Part shown: one piece after another, positions 1-10,775 of the stretch
Numbering within the stretch: position 1 is the first letter of the stretch
Layout: every line of letters starts with the position of its first letter
Source: Antedon bifida
Taxonomy: Eukaryota; Echinodermata; Crinoidea; Comatulida; Antedonidae
Reading direction: 5' to 3'
Assembly (NCBI GenBank): GCA_963402885.1
Contig: OY727093.1
Span: 7,389,501 to 7,453,500, forward strand
Length of the DNA: 64,000 nucleotides
Program-made: the position numbers and the translations under genes
The notes under the pieces: generated by a model
The model's input: the letters and a program-made list of their open reading frames with translations, nothing else
Databases searched by the model: none
Told to the model about the DNA's origin: nothing

Positions 1-40
1 TAATTAATATAATACAGTAATACTAATCATATAAACCTGC

Positions 41-100
41 AACTACACCCATTTAAATGTTACAGCGCCACCAGCGTCCGTATTTACAGAAGTCATAACA
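41..100. repeat. short dispersed repeat with GCGCCACCAGCG core, copy 1
   Basis: The segment has ATTTAAATG followed by GCGCCACCAGCGTC and GTATTT. A second copy with the same order lies at 805-850. A reverse-strand copy of the GCGCCACCAGC core lies near 6957-6967. The similarity spans about 35-40 bases, enough to suggest a remnant mobile element or a shared protein-binding site. No terminal repeats are visible. Confidence 0.45.
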
Positions 101-804
101 ATGTACTGGTACAGAAATAATGAGCAAACCTAAAATACCAAACCTTTAATTACTCAGAAATAAATGTAAACACGATAATGGGTATTGAGATAAATGGTAA
201 AAACCAAGTTTTCAATATTGGTGATATGTACAGAGACGCTGATGGCATTCTACAATTACTAATTTAAAATCCCAGTGATACATTGTTTTTATTGTGACTT
301 GATCTTTAATTAGAACTATTTCAATATCTAAAAAAGTGCATATATTGAAGTAGTATTAAGTTTAATTAATTCAATAAGCCATCTTCCTTACAAAGAGCAA
401 ACCTCATTGTGTGAATAAGCTTATCTTCCGATTAAGAAGCGATAAACCTTGTAATAATATCGACATGGTAAAGATAATCCTAACGTAATCACTTCATAAT
501 TGTACCACGAAGCATAGAGCAAAGAATGCAGAAAGGAATTAGTTCGTAATCAGAATATTGTTAGCGGGTATCTAATATATCAAAAGTGGGTGGGAAGGGA
601 TTGCTGGTGAGGTAAAAGGTGAGGTATGGGAAGTTCACGTAGTGGTGGGAGGGTCGGACCGGTCGCATGTTTCTCAACGCTCGCTTACTTCCATTTCCAA
701 AGTCAGAGCAAAGTTTCATCGAAGGTTTCGCTCTATTAGTATTAGTAATCAAAATTTCTCGAAAAAGTGAAAACAATTAATTTTATGCAATTACAAATAA
801 ATTT

Positions 805-850
805 TACCACATATTTAAATGCGCCACCAGCGTCAGTATTTGTACTAGTA
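805..850. repeat. short dispersed repeat with GCGCCACCAGCG core, copy 2
   Basis: This is the second copy of the repeat seen at 41-100, with TATTTAAAT directly joined to GCGCCACCAGCGTC and then AGTATTTG. It lacks the few bases that separate the two blocks in copy 1. Confidence 0.45.
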
Positions 851-1149
851 TTTGTCATCCACGTGATTGAAATGACCGTTTGTGGCTACATGTGCAGAGA
901 TGCGGCAAACGTTTTCATTCGGTCATGACTACTAGGATTTGCCATATGACTCATTAAATCGAAGATTATAAGTGAATAAATATAGCACGTTAAAAAAATA
1001 TTTTTTTCAATAATAGCACTGCCATAATAAGTTATTTCCTTCGTGGTTACAGTACGGATTTATCAAAATATCATTGTCAAAATTATTTATTGTTTTAATT
1101 AATATTTCACTTTTATGAATAAAAATATGAACTTCTTCCTATTTATCAT

Positions 1150-1256
1150 AATAGGACGACGCGCCACTAGACTACGTGCCTATCTTTCTGCCCAGGCTCA
1201 GAAACTTATGAGCATGCGCACAATGATCCTTTTACTCGGTGTGGCGCGTCGCTATT
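1150..1256. repeat. GC-rich foldback element with 11-bp perfect arms
   Basis: The left arm CGACGCGCCAC (1157-1167) is the exact reverse complement of GTGGCGCGTCG (1241-1251). The pairing loosely extends outward through AATAG/CTATT. The arms enclose about 73 bp. In this AT-rich DNA such a GC-rich pair is unlikely by chance, and a small MITE or foldback is the simplest reading. I see no transposase and no clear target-site duplication. Confidence 0.5.
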
Positions 1257-2772
1257 GATATTGGTAGAAATACATAACTACGTTACAAGTTTCGTCATTT
1301 CACATAATGACGTTATAAGTTGTTTTGCCAGATCAAGTAAAGTACGCGTTAACAGACTTTAAAATCGACTCCTAAGTGGACCCTGATGTGACAGTAGGTA
1401 GAATACGCCAAGAATTTACATCGAGGACAGTGGATTAATGGTTGATTTTGGTCGTCAATATACGTCTTATTATTATACCGCTATGGGGATATGTGTTTAG
1501 ATCCGTCTTTATTCTCTGGTTCAACAAATATAATGGCTTAGCTAAATCAAGTTGTGAGAGGAGTAATATATGAGATTGTTGTTCACACGTATATCAGTCG
1601 TTTGAAACTAAAATACTGGTTTATACTGTCGGCCTACATTATTTTGTGAAATTATAGAACTTCTCTGTGTAGAAATTAAATATATCCATTCTTCTCAAAC
1701 TTGATTCCAATCATCCTTAATCATGACAATAATAAGACAGTCCGCACTCCCTTCCCTCCTCGTCTGTGATATTTACACTATTGTAGGCATACATAATTTA
1801 GCTGTATAATATTCTAAAAATAATATTAATGCGACTAATTTTAATAATTAATTAGATTCATTCATTGATTCTCAATACATTATCTCACAGAAATGTATTT
1901 CCATTACAATTCAATGTTACTTTTTCTATTTTACCACAGCACTTAGTCGTATCGCACATGAACATATCGTATTTCTTTTGATAGTTACAAATCTGAAAAT
2001 ATCCTTTTAAAAGTGTCAGAGAAAACGGTTTACATAATCAGAAATTGAAATTGGATAGTATGATCTGTAGTGCTTTACGACACGCGTGTGGACAGTAGGC
2101 CTTGTTACAGAATATAACATAATTTCTAGGGAAAAAAACAAAACAACCGATTAGTTTGGTGTTTACCTTGGCCTAAGCAGCCACATTTTAAATGATTATA
2201 TCAATAGTAATATTATCGTAACAGGTACATCAATGTTACAAGTTAAAGGTAAATGTTTTTTTTATAAAAAGCATCAGTCTTTTAAAACCAAACTAGTGGT
2301 ATTGTCTACGCATTTTTGTGTAAATTTGTGTCTCCCGAGGAATAACGGTTAAAAAGAAACACCACTGTTCAGCCCCCATGCCTTATTTCTCTACGGACAC
2401 CGCCATATGTTACCGATTGGCACGTAAACAAAAGGGCCAATGAAAATGGGGTTCAAAATCAGTTTTGGTCCTTCGCGATCCAGGAAAGAACGTTAAGTTT
2501 GAATAACCTACATTTTGGTGAAGTGTCAATTAATTCTTGATTCTTTTTAAATCAGCTAATAAATGCTTCGTAGAATTTATCCTGACGTATCCTTCGCGAT
2601 AATTTCATGCATTTCTGTTTTAATTCGACCATGCGTTGCAAAAATTAGCACTCAAACCACATAGTGAAGCCATTGTGTGGGTTATTTTTGTATAGATTGT
2701 TAATTAAGACAATAATATTCCAAATTGTTTTCGACATTGTATTTAATATAAACTTTCTTTTTATTTACACAG

Positions 2773-3026
2773 GTGACGACAGTTGTGGAAAAAATGAAAC
2801 ACCGAATTGGTTATCAGCGACGTCCGGTAGAAAGAAAAGATGTCCATACACAAAATTCCAAACTTTGGAACTTGAGAAAGAGTTTTTATTCAACATGTAT
2901 TTAACAAGGGATCGTAGAGTTGAAATTGCCAGGCTATTGAATCTAACAGAACGACAAGTAAAAATATGGTTTCAGAACAGAAGGATGAAAATGAAGAAAA
3001 TGAATAGAGCTCATGCACTAACATGA
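2773..3026 (+). CDS. Hox9/10: Hox9/10 homeobox exon (exon 2, partial gene)
   Basis: This is the terminal exon of a posterior Hox transcription factor, a nuclear DNA-binding protein that patterns the posterior axis. The exon starts after a CACAG acceptor in phase 1. The upstream exon supplies one base, so the first shared codon is xGT. It encodes a short linker with the posterior-type motif [12 protein letters not shown], then a full 60-residue homeodomain beginning [12 protein letters not shown]. The recognition helix has W48 F49 Q50 N51. The homeodomain is followed by the short tail RAHALT and a TGA stop. Residues [19 protein letters not shown] and RRMKMKKMN are diagnostic of PG9/10 rather than PG11-13. 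The frame stays open upstream to 2664, but that part is intron. Exon 1 is outside the window, so total length is unknown. Hox8 follows downstream in the same orientation. Family assignment is very secure. The Hox9/10 name follows ambulacrarian usage. Confidence 0.95.
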
Positions 3027-3055
3027 AAGGAGAAACAAGAGTAGACAAAATAAGT

Positions 3056-3234
3056 AATAAAACTGATGAGTTATGAATTATGTCAAAAAAGTCATCGGAC
3101 GTGGTCGCGGCTAACTGGACAAACATAATTAGAAAGAAGTTTGGTTGGTGGAATTGCAAGAAGAAAATACATTTGTGCTATGAAGATCTTTCAGTATAGT
3201 GAAACTTGTCCAAGTGTGTTTACATTCTAATAAA
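3056..3234 (+). promoter_or_regulatory. candidate poly(A) signals of Hox9/10
   Basis: AATAAA occurs at 3056-3061 and again at 3229-3234, 30 and 203 bases after the stop codon. A further AATAAA lies near 3654. Which one is used cannot be told from sequence. The second has T-rich sequence 15-40 bases downstream and looks the better candidate. Confidence 0.4.
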
Positions 3235-5457
3235 AGAACTGCATATTAGATTTCTTTTTAAACAAAAATCTTATTTTTTCTATCCGTTTCGTAGTCAGCT
3301 GAATAAACTGGGTTTATAGATAAATCATTGTTGACTGTTATAGTATGGAGTGTGGTAGATGAACTACCTTCATTTCCATACAAAACACATATTTAAATAA
3401 TTTAGTTCAATTTTGTAAACCTTATTCAACTACTGAGAACGTGGTTGTAACGATGTTCAATGAACAGTGTATTAAACTGTAAATTTTCGATGTAACAATT
3501 TAAGTTGTGAATGGTAAACCATGTTGTGATAATGTTGTCCATTGTGTGTGATTCAAATGTTCTTAGGTTAGAATGAAGTATGCAATGCATTTCATGGAAC
3601 TTCGTGTAACTTATGTACACACATTGCACGAAGAATTGAAAGTACTGTATAAAGAAATAAAGAAATCGTGGATATTTTGCATTCTGATAGATTTTTAATC
3701 TGTTTATTATTTATAATGTTACCATTCCGCAGTCAATCGAGTTTTAAAATATGGTAGTTCCCAAGATGTTGCATTCCGGAAGTAGAATAAACAAAACCAA
3801 AGGCTGATAAATGGGTAGAAGTCAGACTTATTGATGTATTTGTTCCGAAATTTTGTATATCAATTATATAACATATTGAGTAAGTAATGAAAGTCCGAGA
3901 AATTTCTATATGATACAAACACTTTCTAAAAACATTTTTCAGAAAATTTCTAAAAATTTGGATCATCATTTTAGAAAGTCTAGTTTCCCACCTCACTTGA
4001 GATTAAAATTTTAATTACAAGTAGCGCTTCAGTTTTACTTCATTGAGTCTTGATAATGATGTAACTGACTGGGGGCCATCTGTTACTGACAACTAATAGT
4101 AAAACAAAGACAAAACAGCTGTTTTCGTCAATCAGCTTAGGTCTCTTGTGGGGGCGCTAAGCAAATGAAACTGTTCACACTCGGGCGATTTTGTGATCGT
4201 TTCGCACTGTCAATGATGAGTAACTAATGTAAAAATCGGTGTAGCACGTCCGAGATGTCCCATGTCTAATTCTGTATCAATTCCATTGATGTTTGGTTGG
4301 GTCTTAGTGTTGATATGTAGCCAAATCCCTAATGTGATTTGTCAATAGGATGATGGTTTTGTTTCAAAATCTTTTCAGTACATAATCACACTTCAAGTTC
4401 AAAATTATAAACAAATCAGATATCTACCTGTTTCAAATATCAACAATTTATTTGCAATTTGTTTTTTTTGTGTGTTTCTTTTAACATCTTTTGAAATTAT
4501 CGGATGACAGACAGGAAATCATAAAAATAGATGACAGTAAAATAATATTATGTCAGTGATCTTTTGTACTGTATTACACGCTATTGTCAATTCAAAAACA
4601 GCAATTTAAATTTGTATTTCTTCAGGAAATGTTGCTATGAATCTTACTTACGCATATCTTTGGCAGTTACAGTTAAGAAACAGTTTAATATAAAATATCG
4701 TTAATATACGATTTTTGTTTTAATAATTATTAAAGAAGGAAAGGTCTTTACATGTACTGCATTTTTTATAGAGTAAAAATCAGGTTTTTGACAAATTACG
4801 AAACAAAAGATAATAATGATGATTAATAGGCCTACTTTTATGTGAAATATTGTATTATTCTTGTGATATTATCAGTAAGCCTTCATTACCAATAGTCCCA
4901 TGTTTTTATTATTACTGGTTCAGGGTGATTTCGGTCACAAAGATGTTGACCTTTCCGCGTTAAATCCATATAGTACCGGAAATATCATTTTAATGAATTT
5001 GTTTTATTTGTAACTCTGCAGTATTATTGTAATTATTAATTAATTTTCTGTACCATGTTTAATCTGCATAATTGTATATATGTTTTACTTTGATTTGAAT
5101 TAACATGGTTCAAAATGAATAAATGATTACTTTTCTGTAATTCCCATATTGGACTAATTTGTTTTTATTATTATTATTTGTAAAATGTTATTATTGTGTT
5201 CGTGGCAAGTGTAATATTATTGATGTCATCCTTTGAACGAAATAAGCAACTGAATCGATATTTACAATTTATCCACTGCAAAACAATATACAGTAAAATA
5301 GCATATTGCAATTTATTGTATTATCGAATACTGGGGGTCATTTATCAAAATTGATAAGTTTTCAAAATAACCTAAGCAAATATGTGTACGTATTCTTTTT
5401 AAAATCGCAGATGACGAAGTCCATCCTATATGATACAAATACATGCTTTTTAAAAGT

Positions 5458-5629
5458 AAAGCTTTACTTTTTCTTCAACCACACTATCAAACTGTATGTG
5501 ACAAAAAATGTGATGTGCCCATATATAGACATGATGTCATATCACTACCATATTTTAACATATTACTACCATATTTGGGCACAGCACACTTTTTTTTCAA
5601 ACTAGTTTGATAGTGTAGATAGAGCTTTA
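5458..5629. mobile_element. TIR MITE, copy A
   Basis: A non-autonomous element of about 170 bp. The left end reads AGCTTTAC...ACACTATCAAAC. The right end reads GTTTGATAGTGTAGA followed by TAGAGCTTTA, the reverse complement of the left arm. The interior carries GATGTGCCCATATA, then GACATGATGTCATATCACT (a palindromic centre), then CTACCATATTTGGGCAC. Copies B (34961-35107) and C (61510-61620) share interior and ends. No transposase is present. The superfamily is not determinable here. Confidence 0.75.
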
Positions 5630-6792
5630 TGCACCATTCATCATAATTTACGTAATATAATAAATAACAACTACATTTTTAATGTGGTAACTTAACGTAT
5701 TTAAATTACTGGAGCCCGAACTCAATAAAAACCATAATTATACACAATTGCATTATAAATACACCACAGTACTAAGAATGCAAATCGTAACATATTCAAT
5801 TTTTATTTAATTTATCTTAATCTAGTCTTATTTTGAATGGAACGTTACCGATGTCCCTTGTAAGAGACAGGTATTATAATTATGTCAGGTGGACAATAAC
5901 TGTCTACTGACAGAAGATTCGGGAACGCCGACAAACTCATCAATATCCGTGTACAGTAATTAACATTAGATTGTTTGAAACAAGATGACGTCGGGTAATC
6001 AGTGTAAATGCAGATCATGATTCAGGAAATTTGTTTCAGACCAAAGATGCAAGTAGCAATGATAATACTTAATACTCATGTGACGATGGATGGCAATGTA
6101 TGTGTAGACATCATTGTTACTGATTAAGGTTAGCTACAAATTATGATTTTGACGACGACGACCATGATGATGGTGATGATAACCATAAACAATTTTGAGA
6201 AATGTACGGTATGTACGCTTGTTAACCAATGGCGATACGAAGACCGAGAAGCAACACAAAATTGTTTGATAAAACTAAATGGATTTAGTTAAATCAAGGG
6301 GTTGATAAAAAATAAGACCTAATTAACATCAATCTATTGTAACTGATGACAATAATCATAACGAGGATACTGACCATGGTAGCGAGGATCGTTATGTTTA
6401 ATATTAATATTAATAACATTTATTTTGGTTTAAAAGACAATCAAATTCAATTTTTCTTTTGATGAGATTATATCAGCTGATAGTAGTCCTACATCTTTAA
6501 TATTTGACTAATCGAAATTTGAGATTAGGAAATAATAGGCCCACAAGTATATATTTAATACTAACTAAAGTTTCAGTGTAATGTCAGTAATTTATTTCAC
6601 TTTGGATGTATTTTTTATAATTATTTTCCTAATAAATTCAAACAAAATAAAATGCTGAGATTAGTGAAAACAATAACAATCCACACTTGGGAAATAGAGT
6701 GAAATAATGAAACATCTAGGGGGCGCACTATTAAAAAACAATCAATAAATTTGAAATGACAAACTGTGAACAAGAGAAAGGATTCATATAAA

Positions 6793-6836
6793 CAGGAAAG
6801 AGTTAAATTAACTATTAACTAAATTAACTCTTCCCT
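6793..6836. repeat. foldback hairpin, CAGGAAAGAGT family
   Basis: The left arm CAGGAAAGAGTTAAATTA pairs with a right arm ending TTAACTCTTCCCTG, with a few mismatches. The end sequence CAGG(G/A)AAGAGT recurs in the hairpin at 7217-7245. Part of it also recurs near 14715-14726 (ACTCTTCCCAGG) and 28404-28418. This suggests a small foldback family. Confidence 0.5.
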
Positions 6837-7216
6837 GATATAACCTAAAATGGAAAAACTTTAACTACTCATGATTTGTATAATTTGTTGCTGGATTGTT
6901 TTTTAAAATTTTTGTTGAGGACCATTTTGTTGTTTTGTTTTGTTTTGTTGCCACAGCTGGTGGCGCTTTGTGTTTTTGGAAATGAAATAATAATAAAAAA
7001 AGAAAGGAAACTCTCTTAATTTTATAAGAACGGGCAAACTTTTCAGTCAGGACAGGTGTCTTTATAGGTTTTTATTCTGAATAAGTTATCATCCTTTTTT
7101 ATTCTTTTTTCCATTTTATTCGTACAGTTTGTTTTGTTTGCAATATACCTGTTCTGTGACTACTGAGCAACTCCTGATAGGTAACTAGTCCGTTATAACA
7201 ACACTGTTAGGCCTAA

Positions 7217-7245
7217 CCAGGGAAGAGTGAAACATTCTTCCCTGG
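7217..7245. repeat. foldback hairpin, CCAGGGAAGAGTG
   Basis: The arms CCAGGGAAGAGTG and CATTCTTCCCTGG pair over 13 positions with a single G:T wobble and a 3-base loop. A TAGGCCTAACC-like sequence flanks both sides. It shares its arm sequence with the foldback at 6793-6836. Confidence 0.55.
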
Positions 7246-7455
7246 CCTAACCAATGTTACTTTTAATTGTATGTTTTTAATTCTGATTTTACAGTCTAAT
7301 GTGTACATATTTTGTTCTTGAAACATAATATTCTTTAAACAATATGTTATTTTTGTTTTACTCGTACACTTCATATTTTTCGTACTTTTCGAAATGTGTC
7401 AATTAATTAATTGATTATTACAATGTTGTAGCTATAATGTTTGATTACTATTACT

Positions 7456-7487
7456 ATGGAGAAATTAGTCTAAACTAATTCCTCCAT
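7456..7487. repeat. foldback hairpin, ATGGAGAAATTAGT family
   Basis: The arms ATGGAGAAATTAGT and ACTAATTCCTCCAT pair over 14 positions with one mismatch and a 4-base loop. A close relative lies at 22685-22716. A half-copy (CCATGGAGGAAATACTG) lies near 28443-28459. A variant hairpin lies at 51594-51621. Confidence 0.55.
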
Positions 7488-8616
7488 GCTATTACGTAGT
7501 ATTAGCACGGTATATTATTCAATTTTAAAATCTTAATTACTATTCATTCTCCCAACTGAAATGTATCCTATTTTGTATTATCTGATGGCTAATATTCCTG
7601 GGATTTAAAATAACAAAAACAGTTTATGAAATAAGTAGGCCTAATACATTACAATTTAAATATATGTTGAATTAAATAAATAAATGCATGATTAGAGCAT
7701 GAGGCAGCATTTCTACAGTATTCCTCACGGTTACATTTTTAGGCCTACGAATGCGCAAATGCATTTGAGACGCAGAAAACTGTTTTAGGCCTCATTCAAA
7801 ACGAATAATGCATGAATACCAGTTGAATTGACCGTTGCTTTGCCTGGCTTGACTATACAATAACAATAATGGCATATAACCCTTCAAATCAACAGTATAA
7901 TATATATATATATAGCAATAATCTGTTTACGAAAGTTTTTGAATAAAATGTGTTGTTTTACGCCATGATACATCGTTTTTTAGTGGGCCGTACATTACTA
8001 ATACCATCGATGATAAAAAAGGGCTGTTTGGCTTGCTTCATATAATATGGATAGACCTAATCAGTTGGCCCTAACAGATTAAAATAAACAAATAACATGG
8101 TCTACTAATAGTTAATAAACACAACACACACAACAACAATAAAAACAATATTTAAAACATTTTTACAAAATGCTTTACTTTTAAACATCTAAAACAATTC
8201 ATATTGCTTACCTCCAGTTATTTGTTCAAGACACCAAAACGATGAGCCTTTAGCTCCGTTAAAACCGATAGGAACAAGTTGGGCAATGTTATCCAGAAGG
8301 TAGTATCCGTAGTTTGAATGAGAATGAGCAGTATCGTTTAATTTTTATCACATCTATAACTAAGGTTCTATCTACTTTATGGTCAGTGTGTTTATAGCAA
8401 TTTTATTACATTTCAACCAAAAGCCTGGAGATGTTTACTGATTCATAGATCTAATACCTGATTAAACAAAACGGATTATAATCTAATGTGCGGTGTACAG
8501 TACAACGTTCCTACTTTGATCATAAACTGATTTTTTGTCTTTTGTTAATATCTATTTTTCAAAAGTGTATAGGCCTATATTATTTACTTGTATTAAACTC
8601 TGAACATATTTTGCTG

Positions 8617-8698
8617 ATTATTATATATTAAATTTATTTAATAAATATATATAATATATATATATAATATTTAATTAATAATATATATATATATACAA
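8617..8698. repeat. AT-only low-complexity palindromic tract
   Basis: Nearly pure A/T with repeated TATATA and TTTAATTAATAAT blocks that can fold on themselves. Shorter (TA)n runs occur at 7896-7913, 26808-26822, 48110-48125 and 60850-60860. It is a microsatellite without visible function. Confidence 0.7.
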
Positions 8699-9610
8699 TT
8701 GAATGCCTAGGTTGCCATATCCAACCTAACTTATCTTAATCTTATTTGTTACTATGTAGGCCAATTATAATTACTTAATATTGTATTTTTAGTACATTTT
8801 ATTTTACATGCCACTAGCTGAATCAAACTTGTTTCCGAATAAAAGTGAAGTTGACAAATTACAATAGGCCTATCATTTCTTTTTCATCCGACTCCAATAA
8901 GAGGTACATTAATTTTTTCATAACAAGTGAGATCCAACATATTATTATTATTAATTTATTTTATTCATACAATTTAGGTAATGCAATATTCTTAAACATG
9001 GAACAGGCCTATAAAATAAATGATGATAACTGTCTGTCTTGTATTATAGCAATTTCGTTCTGTGCAAGTTTCTTATAGGCCTAATGTTTATTATTATGAA
9101 ATTTAAATTGTGTTATTCTTCCGTCCTCAAGTTTGTATCGTACTTTCGTACCAGTACATTATCTAGCAGGCTTACAATCATATGAACTAATTTCTTTTTA
9201 TTATTGAGATATTTATAGAATAATTTAATAATGTAGTAGACGATGTTACAACAGTTAGAGTGATAGGCCAAAAAACAAATGAAAAAACAATTGAATACCA
9301 ACAGTGGGGGCGGTATAGCATTTATTTTATTAGCCGTTAACATTTATTGCGCCCCCAACGAATGAAAAATACTAAACTTTTTAATAACATCATAATTTTA
9401 AGAATAATACCACTGCCAATCCGAGTAAAAATACAAGTCATAGATTGTATTGATAAGTATGCTAATTTACATTAAACAATTGTTCATTGTTTTCTGTAAT
9501 ATTTTGTTATGTATTAAATACACTGAAAAACGAAAGTACTCTGTAATAAAATAAACATTTTTTTTTAAAACATTGTGAACTATAACTATAATAGGGCATG
9601 CGGCTTTTGT

Positions 9611-9622
9611 ACGCGCGCGCGC
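9611..9622. repeat. alternating CG tract
   Basis: TTTTGTACGCGCGCGCGCC runs across 9605-9623. A near-identical TTTTGTACGCGCGCG occurs at 60933-60947. Alternating CG is rare in this AT-rich window and can adopt Z-DNA. Confidence 0.5.
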
Positions 9623-10756
9623 CAATTTATCTGTGTGGAGTCAATGATGACGTTATACATAAACGAAAATAAACAATAAATAGATCTAAATCTAATTGTT
9701 TTAAAGGTAAAACAATAAGTACAACTAAGAACCGAGACAAATACAAAATTAAAATGTATAGGGTTGAGATTTGATTTAAAAAATGTTATTCAATGCATAA
9801 AGTTTGGTCCTTGACAGTCATAATCATGTAAAGGCCTACTGACTATTAAACGCAAAATATAAACATATTGACAGTTTTTATATTGGAACAAAACAACTAG
9901 AAAGTTTGTGTTGTTTCTAAAATAATATTCAATTTACCGTGCCGGAAAGTTTCCAACACATGAACATTATCCTTAACCCGCAATTAATAATAAATCATAA
10001 TTATTAGTATTAGTACGGTACTAGTGGACGCGTCTCATTTTGATGTCCTTGATAGATTCGACCACGGCCGGTATCATCAAACATTTCGATATTGTTTTGT
10101 ATTTTGTTTGTTTGTTTATATATTTGCATATGTTTCGTGTATCCCCCCGAGTACAGGTGAGACAGAAAACATAAATTATCAATATTTGCTCTCCGGTATA
10201 ACCTTTCCAGACTTTAGTTTAGAAGGTTCGTTAAACATTTCTGATATACTAGCATATTCCAATTAGTGCCGACAAGAGTTGGGACTTGAAAAATAAACAA
10301 TTACAGCATCAGCTGATTTTCACGAAGTCGTCTTCGGATCATAAATTTAGGCGGCTGTCAAGCTATGACGTCTTACCATTTTAATTTACGATCTTTCTTC
10401 ATCAAGCGCCCCCTATAGTTTGTAAACTTTTGACAAACGCCATCTGTTGATGCCAACTAGTTGGGTTTTTTTATTATAAAGGAACAAACAATGTTTTCCT
10501 TAAATAACTGTACAGTAAGTATCAATTTCTGGCATGTGTATTTTCCCAAAGATTTATTATTACATTTAACATTCCAAATGCTGTCTTCAATTTCAAAAGT
10601 GTATATTTGAACTATTATTACTAAATAATTGGGACCCAACCAACTGTCTCCGTAATACGAGTGTCCCTTTAATAGGGGTTGTTCATACTGTCATACATAT
10701 TTCCCCTTGTTCGTTTCACGGTGAACTGTCCCTTACAAGGGTATGTCATAAAAAAA

Positions 10757-10775
10757 GGGGGGGGGGGGTGGGGGG
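10757..10775 (+). repeat. poly-G tract
   Basis: Twelve G, one T and six G in a row (10757-10775), directly after a run of A. This could form a G-quadruplex, or its length could be a sequencing or assembly uncertainty. Confidence 0.7.

Larger units (their letters stand above)
1..2772 (+). other. 3' part of the Hox9/10 intron
   Basis: No coding exon is visible here. The stretch ends at a good acceptor: a T-rich tract followed by TTTACACAG at 2764-2772. A Hox9/10 first exon would need a long open frame ending in a phase-1 donor. None exists in this stretch, so exon 1 should lie 5' of the window. The intron portion holds a short dispersed repeat (near 41-100 and 801-860), one GC-rich foldback (1150-1256) and otherwise AT-rich unique-looking sequence. 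The intronic assignment is inferred from the missing first exon. Confidence 0.7.

Noticed and set aside
2664-2772. Apparent ATG-like N-terminus joined to the Hox9/10 homeodomain
   Set aside because: It is intron read-through: it starts without an ATG, is hydrophobic and F/I-rich, and is followed by a clear CACAG acceptor at the conserved phase-1 position.
10024-10266. 80-codon frame with a hydrophobic stretch resembling a signal peptide
   Set aside because: No ATG at its start, and the FCLFVYIFAY segment comes from T-rich sequence. No family was recognised.
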